Below are positions 25,826 to 34,863 of a DNA stretch of 40,982 nt, in pieces. The stretch comes from Hyphomicrobiales bacterium. Lineage in GTDB: Bacteria; Pseudomonadota; Alphaproteobacteria; Rhizobiales; Methyloligellaceae. Position 1 is the first letter of the stretch, and each line of letters starts with the position of its first letter. Where the stretch lies: assembly GCA_028280515.1 (NCBI GenBank), contig JANQLP010000170.1, positions 1-40,982 on the forward strand. The letters run 5' to 3'. Both the position numbers and the translations under genes were made by a program. The notes under the pieces are model-generated. The model searched no databases and was not told the DNA's origin. It saw nothing but the letters and a program-made list of their open reading frames with translations.

Positions 25826-26962
25826 TCATTCCCAGCTGAGCGCGCCGCCGTTCTGGTATTCGATGACGCGGGTCTCGAAGAAGTTCTTTTCCTTCTTCAG
25901 GTCCATCGCCTCCGACATCCATGGGAAGGGATTGTCCGCCGCCGCGAAGACGGGCGCAAGGCCAAGCTGCGCGCAACGGCGGTTGGCGATGAAATGCATG
26001 TACTGCTCGCACAGGCCGGCATTGAGCCCGAGGAAGCCGCGCGGCATGGTATCGCGTCCATAGGCGGCTTCCAGCTCCGCCGCATCCTTCAGCACGCCGC
26101 GGACCTCCTCCTGAAACGCATTCGTCCACAGGTCCGGGCTCTCGATCTTGATCTGATTGATGACGTCGATGCCGAAGTTCAGGTGGATGCTCTCGTCGCG
26201 CAGGATGTACTGGTACTGCTCGGCGATACCGACCATCTTGTTGCGCCGTCCGAGCGAGAGAATCTGCGCGAAGCCGGTGTAGAACCACATCCCCTCGAAG
26301 ATGACATAGAAGGCGACGAGGTCGCGCAGGAACGCGCGGTCGCGATCCGGGGTTCCGGTTCGGAAGTCTGGGTCGTCCAGATGCTTCGTATAGTCCAGCG
26401 CCCAGGCCGCCTTGTCGGTGATCGAGAGCACCTCGCGATACATGTTGAACAGCTCGCCCTCGTCCAGCCCGAGGCTGTCGACGATATACTGGAAGGTGTG
26501 AGTGTGGACCGCTTCCTCGAACGCCTAGCGCAGAAGGTATTGGCGGTATTCGGGGTTGGTCAGGTGGCGATAGATCGCCAGCACGATATTGTTGGCCACG
26601 AGCGACTCCGATGCGGCGAAGAAGCCGAGGTTGCTCTTGATCATCAGTCGCTCGTCGTCCGTTAGGCCGTCTCGCGATCTCCACAGCGCGATATCCGCCT
26701 GCATGGAGACTTCCGTCGGCGTCCAGTAATTGTTGCACCCGGCGAGATACTTCTCCCAAGCCCAGCGGTATTTGAGCGGCAGCAGCTGGTTCACGTCCGC
26801 GCGGACGTTGATCATCCGCTTGTCGTCCACAGAGACGCGAGCCGCGCCGCGCTCAATGTCTCCGAGGCCGGTCGCGTCGGCGGGCGGGGTGTCATGGGTC
26901 TGTTCATCTTGCGGTTTGCGGGCTGGCGTTGGGGTCGGTTCGGACCAGTCGAGCATCGTCAT
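25826..26962 (-). pseudogene. nrdB: Ribonucleotide reductase class Ic-like small subunit, interrupted by an amber codon
   Basis: The reading frame spans 378 codons with one in-frame TAG (codon 146, plus-strand 26525-26527), in YLLR[13 protein letters not shown], where relatives have Gln (CAG to TAG). The frame is otherwise intact on both sides. Diagnostic residues: Glu119 in ASES where class Ia has Asp, metal ligands Glu150 and His153 in FEEAVH, and Phe157 at the radical-Tyr site. These match the class Ic subunit of Chlamydia (Glu89, Glu120, His123, Phe127), which uses a Mn/Fe centre instead of a tyrosyl radical. The later metal ligands in FEGMW and ILRDESIH are kept. ATG 26962 follows AAGGAAAC. 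TAG is an ordinary stop in neighbouring genes, so read-through by recoding is unlikely. With nrdA mostly missing upstream, the gene is probably dead. Confidence 0.88.
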
Positions 26963-26993
26963 CGTTCTTGTTTCCTTGCTTTTGGAGTTGCCG

Positions 26994-27080
26994 TTACTGG
27001 CAGGCTTCGCATTCGGGATCGTCGAGCGCGCGCCCGCTCGGATTCGCCATGTAAAGGTTGAGCAATTGCGACAATGATCG
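26994..27080 (-). pseudogene. nrdA: Remnant of the nrdA 3' end
   Basis: On the minus strand, 31 bp ahead of nrdB, a frame ends [21 protein letters not shown] then TAA. This is the C-terminal tail of a class I ribonucleotide reductase large subunit with its redox-active CxxC pair (CEAC). Upstream of about 27080 the similarity stops and the remaining ~90% of nrdA is absent. The normal operon order nrdA-nrdB is therefore still visible, with nearly all of nrdA deleted. A functional reductase must be encoded elsewhere in the genome. Confidence 0.75.
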
Positions 27081-27219
27081 AAAACCAGAGCTGACCGAGA
27101 ACCATCCCGCCCCGCCAAGCCAGGGAGCGGCAGCGGAAATGTCCGGTGCTACCAAGAGCAGACACCAAAACCGCGACAGACACCGACTAAATCAGCAAAA
27201 TCTGCCAGGAGCGGACTTC

Positions 27220-27446
27220 TCACCCACGCAACTGAAGCGCAGCGATCACGTCTGCTGTTTTCACGACGGTCGCGACATTCTGCATCGCGTAACTTATCGA
27301 CGCGTTGTGCCATTCGGCATTCATAGTCGAACATCCGTCTTCCGGAATGACCATTCGGTAGCCTTGTCTGCGCCGGTGCGGGCGGTGTGCTCGATGGACA
27401 TGTTGGTCCACGCACCGGATTCGATGACCGTCGTGCGGCCGGTGGC
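27220..27446 (-). pseudogene. Isochorismatase-family hydrolase, C-terminal fragment with a frameshift
   Basis: Two adjacent minus-strand frames together give the C-terminal part of a cysteine hydrolase. One frame reads TGRTTVIESGAWTNMSIEHT and continues to GADK. The other continues GYRMVIPEDGCSTMNAEWHN to VVKTADVIAALQ. A single missing base in a G run at about 27361-27364 accounts for the switch. The N-terminal half, with the catalytic Asp and Lys, is not found. It lies between the nrdA remnant and the PuuE-like gene on the same strand, and may once have formed an amide-degrading pair with that gene. Confidence 0.65.
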
Positions 27447-27527
27447 CTCGCGTCGGCTGTACAGCCACAAGCGACATCGAATCCTCAAGCGTTTGTTTCA
27501 CAAGTAATCGGCATATCCGGAGTATTT

Positions 27528-28433
27528 CTAAAACGGATGCCGTTCGATCCAATGCCGCGCGATATCAGCGCGCCGGCACACCCATACGTCGTCGAACCCG
27601 GCGATGTAACTCAGCAGACGCTTCAGTCCCGCAGCCCTCGCGGGGTGTCCCATGATACGCATATGCAGCCCGACTGACATCATCTTCGGCGCCGTTCCGC
27701 CTTCTTCGTAGAGCATGTCAAACCCATCCTTGATAAACTGGAAATAGTCGTCTGCCGTGGCAATGGAACCGCGCATGAACAGAACGTCGTTGTTGGTTAG
27801 GGTATACGGCACGATGAGGTGGGGCTTGCTATCGACTTCGGTCCAAAAAGGCAGGTCATCAGCGTACGAGTCAGAGTCGTAGATGAACCCACCTTCCTCA
27901 ACCAACAGCCGCCGCGTGTTTTCGCTTGGCGCGTAGCGACAGTACCAGCCGAGCGGCCGTTCGCCTATGGTGCGCTCAAGCGATGCGACAGCACGCTGGA
28001 TGTGCTCCCGTTCGGTTGCCTCATCGAGCTCATAGTGCTTGAACCAGCGCCAGCCGTGACAGCACACATCATACCCGGCCTCTTTGATCGCTTCGGTCGC
28101 ATCGGGATTGCGTTCCAGCGCCAAGGCGCAACCGAAGATTGTTACCGGCATGTTGTGCGCCGAGAATAGTCGCAACAAGCGCCAAAATCCCGCCCGGCTG
28201 CCATATTCGAACATCGACTCAGCACCAAGATTTCGCGCACCGGGCGCAAATACCACGCCGTCATTCTCGGTCAGGCCGGTTTCCGTCTGGTCCTCTCCAT
28301 CGAAAATCGACCCTTCGGAGCCTTCTTCAAAATTGATCACAAAATTAACCGCCAGACGCGCCTTGCCCGGCCATTGCGGATCAGGTGGATTGGCGCCATA
28401 TCCGATTAGGTCTCGGGGACACTTCGAAGCCAT
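27528..28433 (-). CDS. Polysaccharide-deacetylase-fold hydrolase, PuuE allantoinase-like
   Basis: A 301-residue cytoplasmic protein of the NodB/polysaccharide deacetylase superfamily, closest by eye to PuuE, the cofactor-free allantoinase. It has LAVNFVINFEEGSEGS near the start, EAGYDVCCHGWRWFKHYELD in the middle, and the GWYCRYAPSENTRRLLVEEGGFIYDSDSYADDLPFW segment. I chose ATG 28433 because AGGAAAG lies just upstream; the frame extends ten codons further. Loss of the downstream isochorismatase-type gene may have left a possible amide- or purine-degradation pair incomplete. Substrates other than allantoin (for example other cyclic amides) are possible. Confidence 0.75.
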   Translation of the reverse strand: MASKCPRDLIGYGANPPDPQWPGKARLAVNFVINFEEGSEGSIFDGEDQTETGLTENDGVVFAPGARNLGAESMFEYGSRAGFWRLLRLFSAHNMPVTIFGCALALERNPDATEAIKEAGYDVCCHGWRWFKHYELDEATEREHIQRAVASLERTIGERPLGWYCRYAPSENTRRLLVEEGGFIYDSDSYADDLPFWTEVDSKPHLIVPYTLTNNDVLFMRGSIATADDYFQFIKDGFDMLYEEGGTAPKMMSVGLHMRIMGHPARAAGLKRLLSYIAGFDDVWVCRRADIARHWIERHPF

Positions 28434-28710
28434 CGCACTTTCCTTTTGCCCTTTTGCAGACATTCCTATTTTGGAATGCCTTCACACCTTACGCAGTGCG
28501 AGCGCCGCTGCGCCAGTGAAGCTGGTCTGGACATGACCGACCAAGCTTTCAAGTCAGTCAGGATTGACGCTGCAATGTCCGCCTAAGGTCATCTGCGGAC
28601 ACTCACCCGCGTAGCGCCAGATGATCGCTCTGCGACCCAGAGCAGACACACAGACAGACCATTGATGAGTGTTGGACAATCTTTTTCGGGATGCCGAAAA
28701 CACAGGAGGG

Positions 28711-28786
28711 TGGTGCCGCATGGGTGACTCGAACACCCGACCCCATCATTACGAATGATGTGCTCTACCAGCTGAGCTAATGCGGC
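28711..28786 (-). tRNA. tRNA-Thr (anticodon CGT)
   Basis: A complete cloverleaf on the minus strand: acceptor GCCGCAT pairing with ATGCGGC, the D-arm with AGCTGGTA, anticodon stem CATCA/TGATG around TTCGTAA, T-arm GGGTG/CACCC around TTCGAGT, and an encoded CCA end. The anticodon CGT reads the Thr codon ACG. It lies 130 bp downstream of the hemY stop on the same strand. No second copy of its 3' end is visible in the window that would mark an integrated element. Confidence 0.95.
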
Positions 28787-28915
28787 GCCGATTTCCGGCC
28801 GGAGCGCTTTCGGGCGGCGTCCGACCGCGTGCGAACTGGCATAGCTCCAGTGGCAGGCGAAAGCAAGCGCAAGCCGTCATGTCGCAGCCTCGTCGTCGAT
28901 GGCATGGTGCGCGGC

Positions 28916-30424
28916 TCAGCCCGAGGGCGCGGGGTATTTCCGGTCCTGCTCGGCTTCCGCCTCGGTAAAAGTGCCCTCGGGTCCGGGATCGTCCGGCGCG
29001 TGCGGCGGGGCGAAGATTTCCTTCTCGACCTCGTCGGTTTCGGGGTTTTCCGCCACGTCGTCGGCCACATGTTCCGGATTGACGACTTCCTCGGCGGCGC
29101 GCTCCACATCCTCGATGACGAGCTGGTCGTCTGTGTTGGTGATCAGCTCAACCGGCGCCTTCCACTCGAACGCGTCCAGTTCCCCGGTGATCGGCGAGAC
29201 CGGCGCCCACTGGTCGGATACGAACCCGTCCGCCGTCCAGGCCGGATCGCGCGGCGCGCGCACGGCGCGGGCCAGCCATTCGCGGACGCGGCCCTGGTCA
29301 CCCGTCTGGCCGCCCTCGATGCGCGCCATGAGCGTACAGATGCGCGCCGTCGGCCGGTCTTCGATGTAGGGCTCAAGTGCGGCGCGGGCCTCGTCCCACT
29401 CACGCGCCTCGACCGCCGCCGTCGCCACCGCCACGGCGCCCTCAAGCGGGTCGGGAGACCATTGCTGAAGGAACTTCACGCGTTTCAGACGCTCATGCGG
29501 CCCTTCGCCGGGGCGCGTATGGGCATAGGCGAACGCAAGATCGGGATGCGGGTTCACCTCCCACGTCTTGGCGATGACACGCGCCGCGCGCGTCGCATCC
29601 CCCTGAGACGCCATCACGCGCCCGGCGATCTCCGCCGCCGGCACGAGATCCGGGGCAAGCTTGTGTGCCTCCAGCGCCAACTGGCGGGCGCGGTTGAGGT
29701 CGGTTTCCTCCGCGTCCATCGCCTGCGCGGTGAGCAGCACCGCCCGGCGCCGCGCCGCAAGGCTTTTGTCGATCTGCCGCTGCCGCTCCGCCACGCTGAG
29801 AGTACGCAGCGCTCCGGCCCAGTCACTGACCTTGCATTGCAACTCGAACAGCGCATTGACGGACCATGCGAGGTCCGGCTTGCGGTCCATGGCGCGCTCC
29901 GCGAACTGGCGCGCGGCCTCGTTTTCGTTCTCCCGGCGCGCCTCCAGGAAAAGCCCGCGCAGGCCCAGCATCTCCGTTTCCGGCGCGTCGGTCATCTGTT
30001 CGAAGATCTTGCGGGCGGCGGCGCGGTCTCCCTGAAGCTGGGCGGCCTGCGCCCCGAGCAATGCCGACAGAGGCTCATGCGGCAGTAGCTTCTGCGCCTG
30101 GGCCGCGAACTTGCGAGCCTCGGACTTGTCGCCGGATCCCACCGCGACCAGCCCGTGCGTCAGGGCTTCAAGGCCGCGCTTCTCGCGTTTTTTGCGCACC
30201 ATCTCGGCCACGACGGTCGGCCGCGTGATCAGATAGCGCGCCAGCGACCACAGGAAGATGGCGATCAGCACGAATGCCGCAAAGGCAAGGCCGGCGGCGA
30301 GGACCGATGTCGTGATTTCATATCCGAGCCAGGTGACGGTCAGCGTGCCCGGCGTCTCGGCGAGCCACGCCACTGCGAGAGCAGCAGCGACCACCGCGAC
30401 GACGAAGACGGCGATTTTGAACAT
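28916..30424 (-). CDS. hemY: HemY-type membrane TPR protein
   Basis: A 502-residue protein. Two N-terminal membrane helices (about 3-23 and 40-62) are followed by a HemY N-terminal domain segment (WSLARYLITRPT...RGLEALTHGLVAVGSGD). A tetratricopeptide-like helical region then extends to about residue 380, and the tail is acidic. It lies directly after the Mic60 gene in the haem operon, as in many Alphaproteobacteria. The family is thought to support porphyrin metabolism in the membrane but its biochemical role is not established; it is not the protoporphyrinogen oxidase also called HemY in Gram-positives. I chose ATG 30424; a TTG two codons earlier is possible. Confidence 0.85.
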   Translation of the reverse strand: MFKIAVFVVAVVAAALAVAWLAETPGTLTVTWLGYEITTSVLAAGLAFAAFVLIAIFLWSLARYLITRPTVVAEMVRKKREKRGLEALTHGLVAVGSGDKSEARKFAAQAQKLLPHEPLSALLGAQAAQLQGDRAAARKIFEQMTDAPETEMLGLRGLFLEARRENENEAARQFAERAMDRKPDLAWSVNALFELQCKVSDWAGALRTLSVAERQRQIDKSLAARRRAVLLTAQAMDAEETDLNRARQLALEAHKLAPDLVPAAEIAGRVMASQGDATRAARVIAKTWEVNPHPDLAFAYAHTRPGEGPHERLKRVKFLQQWSPDPLEGAVAVATAAVEAREWDEARAALEPYIEDRPTARICTLMARIEGGQTGDQGRVREWLARAVRAPRDPAWTADGFVSDQWAPVSPITGELDAFEWKAPVELITNTDDQLVIEDVERAAEEVVNPEHVADDVAENPETDEVEKEIFAPPHAPDDPGPEGTFTEAEAEQDRKYPAPSG

Positions 30425-30430
30425 CGTCAA

Positions 30431-31921
30431 CTACCTTTTCGCCGCTGCATCGGATTTGGGCTCGTCGCGGACAAGCAGGGCGCGCTCCGCCGCATCGACC
30501 GCCGCCACGGCCGCCTCGCGCATCTCCGCCTTTGCCAGCCAGGGTTTCATCACATCGAGCGCCGGCCCCTTGAGGTCTTTCGCCTCGCGCAAGACGCCCG
30601 CCAGATCGGACGCGCGCATATCGGCGTCCATGCGGGAAAGAACCGCGGATGTCGCATCTCCCTCCGCCGGACCGATGCGGCGTATGCGCACGATGGACTG
30701 CGCATTCGAGACCACACGATCGAGAAACGTTTCGTCGTCTGCCTTCGCCGCCGCTTCGTTCGCTTTTTCCAGAACCGCCGGAAGCTCCTGCAGCAGGTCC
30801 CGGCTCCGCGGCACGCCGGTCTTGGCATACGCGGAAACAGCTGAAAGATCGAGCCCTTCAGGCGCATATGTGCGCAGCAGGTCGAGCTCGTCGGAATAGG
30901 CATCGCCACCGGCGACGGCACGCCGCAAGGCCTCGAACGCCAGCGCGAGCCCCGCGCCCTGCTCACCGCCGCCGGTCGCGTCGGGCGCGGAGCCGGATGC
31001 GCGCATTTCACCGGAGAGCTTTGCGACCTCGGTCTCCAGCGCGTCGGTGCGTTGTTTGAGCGTCTGCGCCACGGCGAGCGCCGATGCACTGTCTCCGTCA
31101 GACGCGGCCGAGGTTCTCAACCCGGCGATTTCCGCCTCGAACTTCTCGCCCTGCGTCTTGATCTCGTCGGACAGCGCGGTCAAACGCGACGTAAGCGCTT
31201 CCGCCGCCGCACTGTTGCCGCTGGACGCGGCCGCCGATTGCAGCGCGCTGATCTCCTTGTCCAGCCTGGCGACGCGGTCGGAGAGTTCCGACACGGCACC
31301 GGTTGACGCCGCCGGCGGGGACTTCTCAAGCGTTTCGACGCGTGACGCGAGGGTGCCCAGATCCTCGGACATCGCCGCTGCCCGTGACGATTTCGCCTGC
31401 TCGTCGACCCGCGTCTGCAGGGCGGCAAGGCGTGACTGAAGTTGCGTGATTTCGGCTTGTAAAGGGGCGGAACGATCGGCTTCGCCGGTCGTAAGCTGGC
31501 CGATGCCGATGCCGGCACCGACAACGCCGATCAGCCCGCCAACCAGTCCGGCCGCCAGATGCGTTGCGAAACTGCGCAGTTCGAGCCGGCTGGTCCGCGG
31601 CTGCGCATCCGCCTGTTGTGCGGGTTTGGCGCTCTTGGCGTCCTTCGCGCCGGTCGCCTTTTTCGCGTCGTCCTTCCCGTCGGCCGGCTTTTTCGTGTCA
31701 TCTTTCCTGGTGCTTGCAGCCGCCGACGTTTTGGCGGAGGACTTTGCGTCCCCGGCAGGCTTTGCAGCCTGAGCCGTCGGCGCCTTTTTCCCGGCGTCCG
31801 CCTCGCCGGCCTTCACCTCCTTGGCCTCGAGGTCAATGGTGCGCGCCGGCCGCTTCGGCGTCCGGGATGTCCGCACCGTTCGACCTGAAGTGCCTCCGGT
31901 CTGTTTCTTGTCATCAGCCAT
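30431..31921 (-). CDS. Alphaproteobacterial Mic60/mitofilin-family membrane protein
   Basis: A 496-residue protein. A low-complexity Lys/Ala/Asp/Ser-rich N-terminus (about 1-110) is followed by one membrane helix (about 117-138, LAAGLVGGLIGVVGAGIGIG). A long coiled coil (about 145-320) leads to a C-terminal mitofilin signature region (about 360-480). Bacterial Mic60 homologues shape intracytoplasmic membrane and envelope contact sites and are known to lie in haem-synthesis operons between hemD and hemY, exactly as here. The start at ATG 31921 fits the composition; the frame extends 15 codons further. It ends seven bases before hemY. Confidence 0.82.
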   Translation of the reverse strand: MADDKKQTGGTSGRTVRTSRTPKRPARTIDLEAKEVKAGEADAGKKAPTAQAAKPAGDAKSSAKTSAAASTRKDDTKKPADGKDDAKKATGAKDAKSAKPAQQADAQPRTSRLELRSFATHLAAGLVGGLIGVVGAGIGIGQLTTGEADRSAPLQAEITQLQSRLAALQTRVDEQAKSSRAAAMSEDLGTLASRVETLEKSPPAASTGAVSELSDRVARLDKEISALQSAAASSGNSAAAEALTSRLTALSDEIKTQGEKFEAEIAGLRTSAASDGDSASALAVAQTLKQRTDALETEVAKLSGEMRASGSAPDATGGGEQGAGLALAFEALRRAVAGGDAYSDELDLLRTYAPEGLDLSAVSAYAKTGVPRSRDLLQELPAVLEKANEAAAKADDETFLDRVVSNAQSIVRIRRIGPAEGDATSAVLSRMDADMRASDLAGVLREAKDLKGPALDVMKPWLAKAEMREAAVAAVDAAERALLVRDEPKSDAAAKR

Positions 31922-31996
31922 CTGATTCAATGGTCCCCTTGCCCCGCCGCGCCCTTGCGAACCCATGCCGGTCGAGCGCGCCGAGGGCCTGCGCCG

Positions 31997-32722
31997 TCAG
32001 TTTGCCGCTTCGCGGGCGATCAAGGCAAGTAGATCGTCCTGGTTGGGGCGGCTTGCAATCGCAACATGTGCGTCAAATCGTTCCAAAAGCACATCCGCCA
32101 CGTTGCTGGACAGACAAAGGTGCACAAGCTTCGTGGCCGCATCTTCGAGTTCATGTTCCTTCATCAGCCGTGCGTAGGCCTGGGCCGTCGCCGCCGACAT
32201 CAGGATAACGCCGTCGAGGTTTCCGCCCGCGATGGCGTCGATGGTCTCCGCGTCGAGCTTCTTTACAGGACGCGTGGCGTACACAACCGTCTGGACGACA
32301 TCGAAGCCTTCCGCTGTGAGCGCAGGCTTAAGATCAAACGCCGTCTTTTCGCCCGTCACGTAAAGAAGCGGACCGTTCACCGGGTTGCGCGTCTCCCGTA
32401 TGAGCGGAAGGAGCGAAGGCGCGGCCCCGGCACCGACCGTTACCGACCGGAACCCAAGGTTTTCGGCAAGCCGCGCCGTTGCCTTTCCCACCGCGATCAC
32501 CGGCAGATGCGTCATCGCATCGATCATGCTGAGTTCATCGAGGGCGCGCAGGGCATTGCGGCTGGTCACGATCAGGGCTTGCGCGTCGGTTGCAGGCACG
32601 GGACCGGGGTCGCAAACCTCGACGGCGAGCACCGGCGTAACGATCGCCTCGTGGCCATGTTCGCGAAGAAGAGCCGCCTGCGCGTCCGCGTCCGGTTGCG
32701 GACGGGTCACGAGCAGACGCAT
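31997..32722 (-). CDS. hemD: Uroporphyrinogen-III synthase
   Basis: A 241-residue protein that closes hydroxymethylbilane into uroporphyrinogen III. It has the bilobed family pattern: an opening MRLLVTRPQPDADAQAALL, then the VTSRNALRALDEL segment. GPLLYVTGEKTAFDLKPAL and LMSAATAQAYARLMKEH mark the second lobe. The start ATG overlaps the hemC stop by one base (TGATG), showing translational coupling. It supplies the branch point for haem, sirohaem and corrinoids. Confidence 0.9.
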   Translation of the reverse strand: MRLLVTRPQPDADAQAALLREHGHEAIVTPVLAVEVCDPGPVPATDAQALIVTSRNALRALDELSMIDAMTHLPVIAVGKATARLAENLGFRSVTVGAGAAPSLLPLIRETRNPVNGPLLYVTGEKTAFDLKPALTAEGFDVVQTVVYATRPVKKLDAETIDAIAGGNLDGVILMSAATAQAYARLMKEHELEDAATKLVHLCLSSNVADVLLERFDAHVAIASRPNQDDLLALIAREAAN

Positions 32723-33654
32723 CACTCCAGCGCCTCGAAGAAGCCCTCACCGGCCTCCGACAGGAGTTCCTGCGCGGCATCGACGCCCATCGCATCCGCG
32801 CCGTTGCCCGCCGGACCGCGCCGCTCAGTCTCGTGGCACCTGGTGCCGTCCGGCGTCAGAATCTGGCCGCGGAAACGCAGCGATCCGTTTTCGATTGTCG
32901 CGAGCCCGGCGATCGGCGTGCGGCAGGATCCGTCGAGCTCGGCCAGGAAAGCGCGCTCCACGCCGACACACAGCGCGGTTTCCGCGTCGTGCACGGCTGC
33001 GAGGAGAGCGCGGGTCTTCGCATCGTCGCTCCGAACCTCGATGCAGATCGCGCCCTGCGCGACCGCCGGCAGCATCTCCTCCGTCTCCAGCCTGGCGGTG
33101 ATGTGCTCCTCCTTGCCGAGCCGCTTCAGGCCCGCGACGGCCAGCAGTGTCGCGTCCGCCTGACCTTCGGCCAGCTTCCGCAGACGTGTCTGCACGTTGC
33201 CGCGAAACTCGATCACCTTGAGGTCGGGCCGGATGCGCCGGACCTGCGCCTGACGCCTCAGGGACGAGGTCCCGACCACCGCGCCCTCCGGCAAATCGCG
33301 AAGGGTGGACGCGGTCCCGCTCAAAAAGGCGTCGCGCACATCCTCACGCGGCAGAACGCACGCAATTTGAAGCCCGTCGGGCAGCACCGTCGGCATGTCC
33401 TTGAAGGAGTGCACGGCCATGTGGATTTCGCCCGCAAGCAACGCCTCCTCGATCTCCTTGGTGAAAAGGCCCTTGCCCCCGAATTCGCGCAGCGGCTTGT
33501 CCTGAATACGATCTCCGGACGTTTTGAAGGTGCAGATTTCGATGTCGGCGCCCTTGAGCCCGTGCGCCCGCGCCAGCTGTCCGCGCACCTCCTCCGCCTG
33601 CCACAGGGCGAGCGGGCTGCCGCGGGTTCCGATTTTCAGCGCGCGTGATTGCAA
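32722..33654 (-). CDS. hemC: Hydroxymethylbilane synthase (porphobilinogen deaminase)
   Basis: A 310-residue enzyme that polymerises four porphobilinogens. Family motifs are IGTRGSPLALWQAEEV at the start, KDMPTVLP, VGTSSLRRQAQVRRIRPDL in the middle, and LDGSCRTPIAG, in which the Cys carries the dipyrromethane cofactor. It appears to start with TTG at 33654, with GGAGCG about ten bases upstream; no ATG gives a full N-terminus. It is the first gene of the hemC-hemD-Mic60-hemY operon. The 99-bp gap to the divergent tsaD must hold promoters for both directions. Confidence 0.95.
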   Translation of the reverse strand: MQSRALKIGTRGSPLALWQAEEVRGQLARAHGLKGADIEICTFKTSGDRIQDKPLREFGGKGLFTKEIEEALLAGEIHMAVHSFKDMPTVLPDGLQIACVLPREDVRDAFLSGTASTLRDLPEGAVVGTSSLRRQAQVRRIRPDLKVIEFRGNVQTRLRKLAEGQADATLLAVAGLKRLGKEEHITARLETEEMLPAVAQGAICIEVRSDDAKTRALLAAVHDAETALCVGVERAFLAELDGSCRTPIAGLATIENGSLRFRGQILTPDGTRCHETERRGPAGNGADAMGVDAAQELLSEAGEGFFEALE

Positions 33655-33753
33655 GGACTTCGCTCCAGGTGGTAACTCACAACATCCAGGGGCAGATCGC
33701 AGACGGCATTAATGCCCGGCATCGGGTCATAACGCAATCGAACAGCGAGCGCG

Positions 33754-34848
33754 ATGACAGGAAACGACAACAGGAACTTGCGCGTGCTCGGCATCGAGAC
33801 GAGCTGCGATGAGACCGCCGCCGCCGTGGTGCTGCGCAAGGGGCCCCACCACGGCAAAATCCTGTCGAATGTCGTGCGTGCGCAACTCGACGCGCATGCC
33901 GCGTTCGGCGGCGTCGTGCCGGAAATCGCGGCCCGCGCCCATGTCGAGGTGCTCGACAAGGTGGTCGCCCAGGCCATGCGCGAGGCAGAGGCAACATGGG
34001 ACGATCTCGACGGCATCGCGGCGACCGCGGGTCCAGGGCTGCTCGGCGGTGTCCTCGTCGGCCTGATGACCGCCAAGGCAATTGCGTCGGCTCGACGCCT
34101 GCCCTTTGTGGCCGTCAATCATCTCGAAGCGCATGCGCTCACACCGGGGCTTACCGACGGTCTGGCGCCGCCCTATCTGCTACTGTTGGTATCCGGCGGT
34201 CATACGCAGTTGCTGATCGTGCGCGATCTCGGTGACTACGACCGGCTCGGGACGACCCTCGACGACGCGCTTGGCGAGGCCTTCGACAAGACGGCCAAGC
34301 TGCTGGGTCTGCCTTATCCCGGCGGTCCTGAGGTCGAGGCGTGCGCCGCGACGGGCGACGTCAACCGTTTCGACCTGCCGAGGCCGCTGGCGGGCCGCGC
34401 TGCGCCGGACTTCTCGTTCGCGGGACTGAAGACGGCGCTGCGGCGGCAGGCGGAACAGCTCGGCCCGCTTTCGAAACAGGATATTGCAGACCTGTGCGCA
34501 TCCTTTCAGCAGGCGGTGGGCGATGTGGTCGTCGACCGTACAGGCGTCGCGATGGCGCTGTTTGAAGACCGCGTTCCCGCCGGCAACGGGCGGAACCTGG
34601 TTGTTGCCGGCGGCGTCGCCGCCAACTCCGTTCTGCGCGCCCGGCTTGCGCAGCTGTGCGAAGAGCGGGGGTTTGCCCTGCATGTGCCGCCCGTCGCACT
34701 TTGCACGGATAACGGTGCGATGGTGGCGTGGGCCGGTGCGGAGCGTTTCGCACGCGGTCTGACCGACGGGTTCGATTTTCCGGCACGCGCCCGGTGGCCG
34801 CTTGACCCGGACGCGGCGCCGAAGATCGGCGCGGGCGTCAAGGCATGA
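33754..34848 (+). CDS. tsaD: tRNA N6-threonylcarbamoyladenosine synthase subunit TsaD
   Basis: A 364-residue protein of the ASKHA fold that transfers threonylcarbamoyl to A37 of ANN-decoding tRNAs. It shows [15 protein letters not shown] at the start, the metal-binding NHLEAHAL motif, [12 protein letters not shown], and [13 protein letters not shown]. It is divergent from hemC and followed after 15 bp by gpsA, an arrangement I know from Brucella and other rhizobial relatives. The start is ATG at 33754. Confidence 0.95.
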   Translation: MTGNDNRNLRVLGIETSCDETAAAVVLRKGPHHGKILSNVVRAQLDAHAAFGGVVPEIAARAHVEVLDKVVAQAMREAEATWDDLDGIAATAGPGLLGGVLVGLMTAKAIASARRLPFVAVNHLEAHALTPGLTDGLAPPYLLLLVSGGHTQLLIVRDLGDYDRLGTTLDDALGEAFDKTAKLLGLPYPGGPEVEACAATGDVNRFDLPRPLAGRAAPDFSFAGLKTALRRQAEQLGPLSKQDIADLCASFQQAVGDVVVDRTGVAMALFEDRVPAGNGRNLVVAGGVAANSVLRARLAQLCEERGFALHVPPVALCTDNGAMVAWAGAERFARGLTDGFDFPARARWPLDPDAAPKIGAGVKA

Positions 34849-34863
34849 AGCGATGAGGCGAAC

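Noticed and set aside
26525-26527. Amber recoding (for example pyrrolysine) in nrdB
   Set aside because: TAG ends many ordinary genes in this window, relatives have Gln here, and nrdA is deleted; simple mutation explains it.
24119-26665. Long plus-strand open frame of 848 codons
   Set aside because: It runs antisense through the corrinoid-binding protein, cobF and nrdB, all recognisable on the other strand.
28711-28786. tRNA-Thr as an integration site for a genomic island
   Set aside because: No direct repeat of the tRNA 3' end and no integrase were seen in the window.
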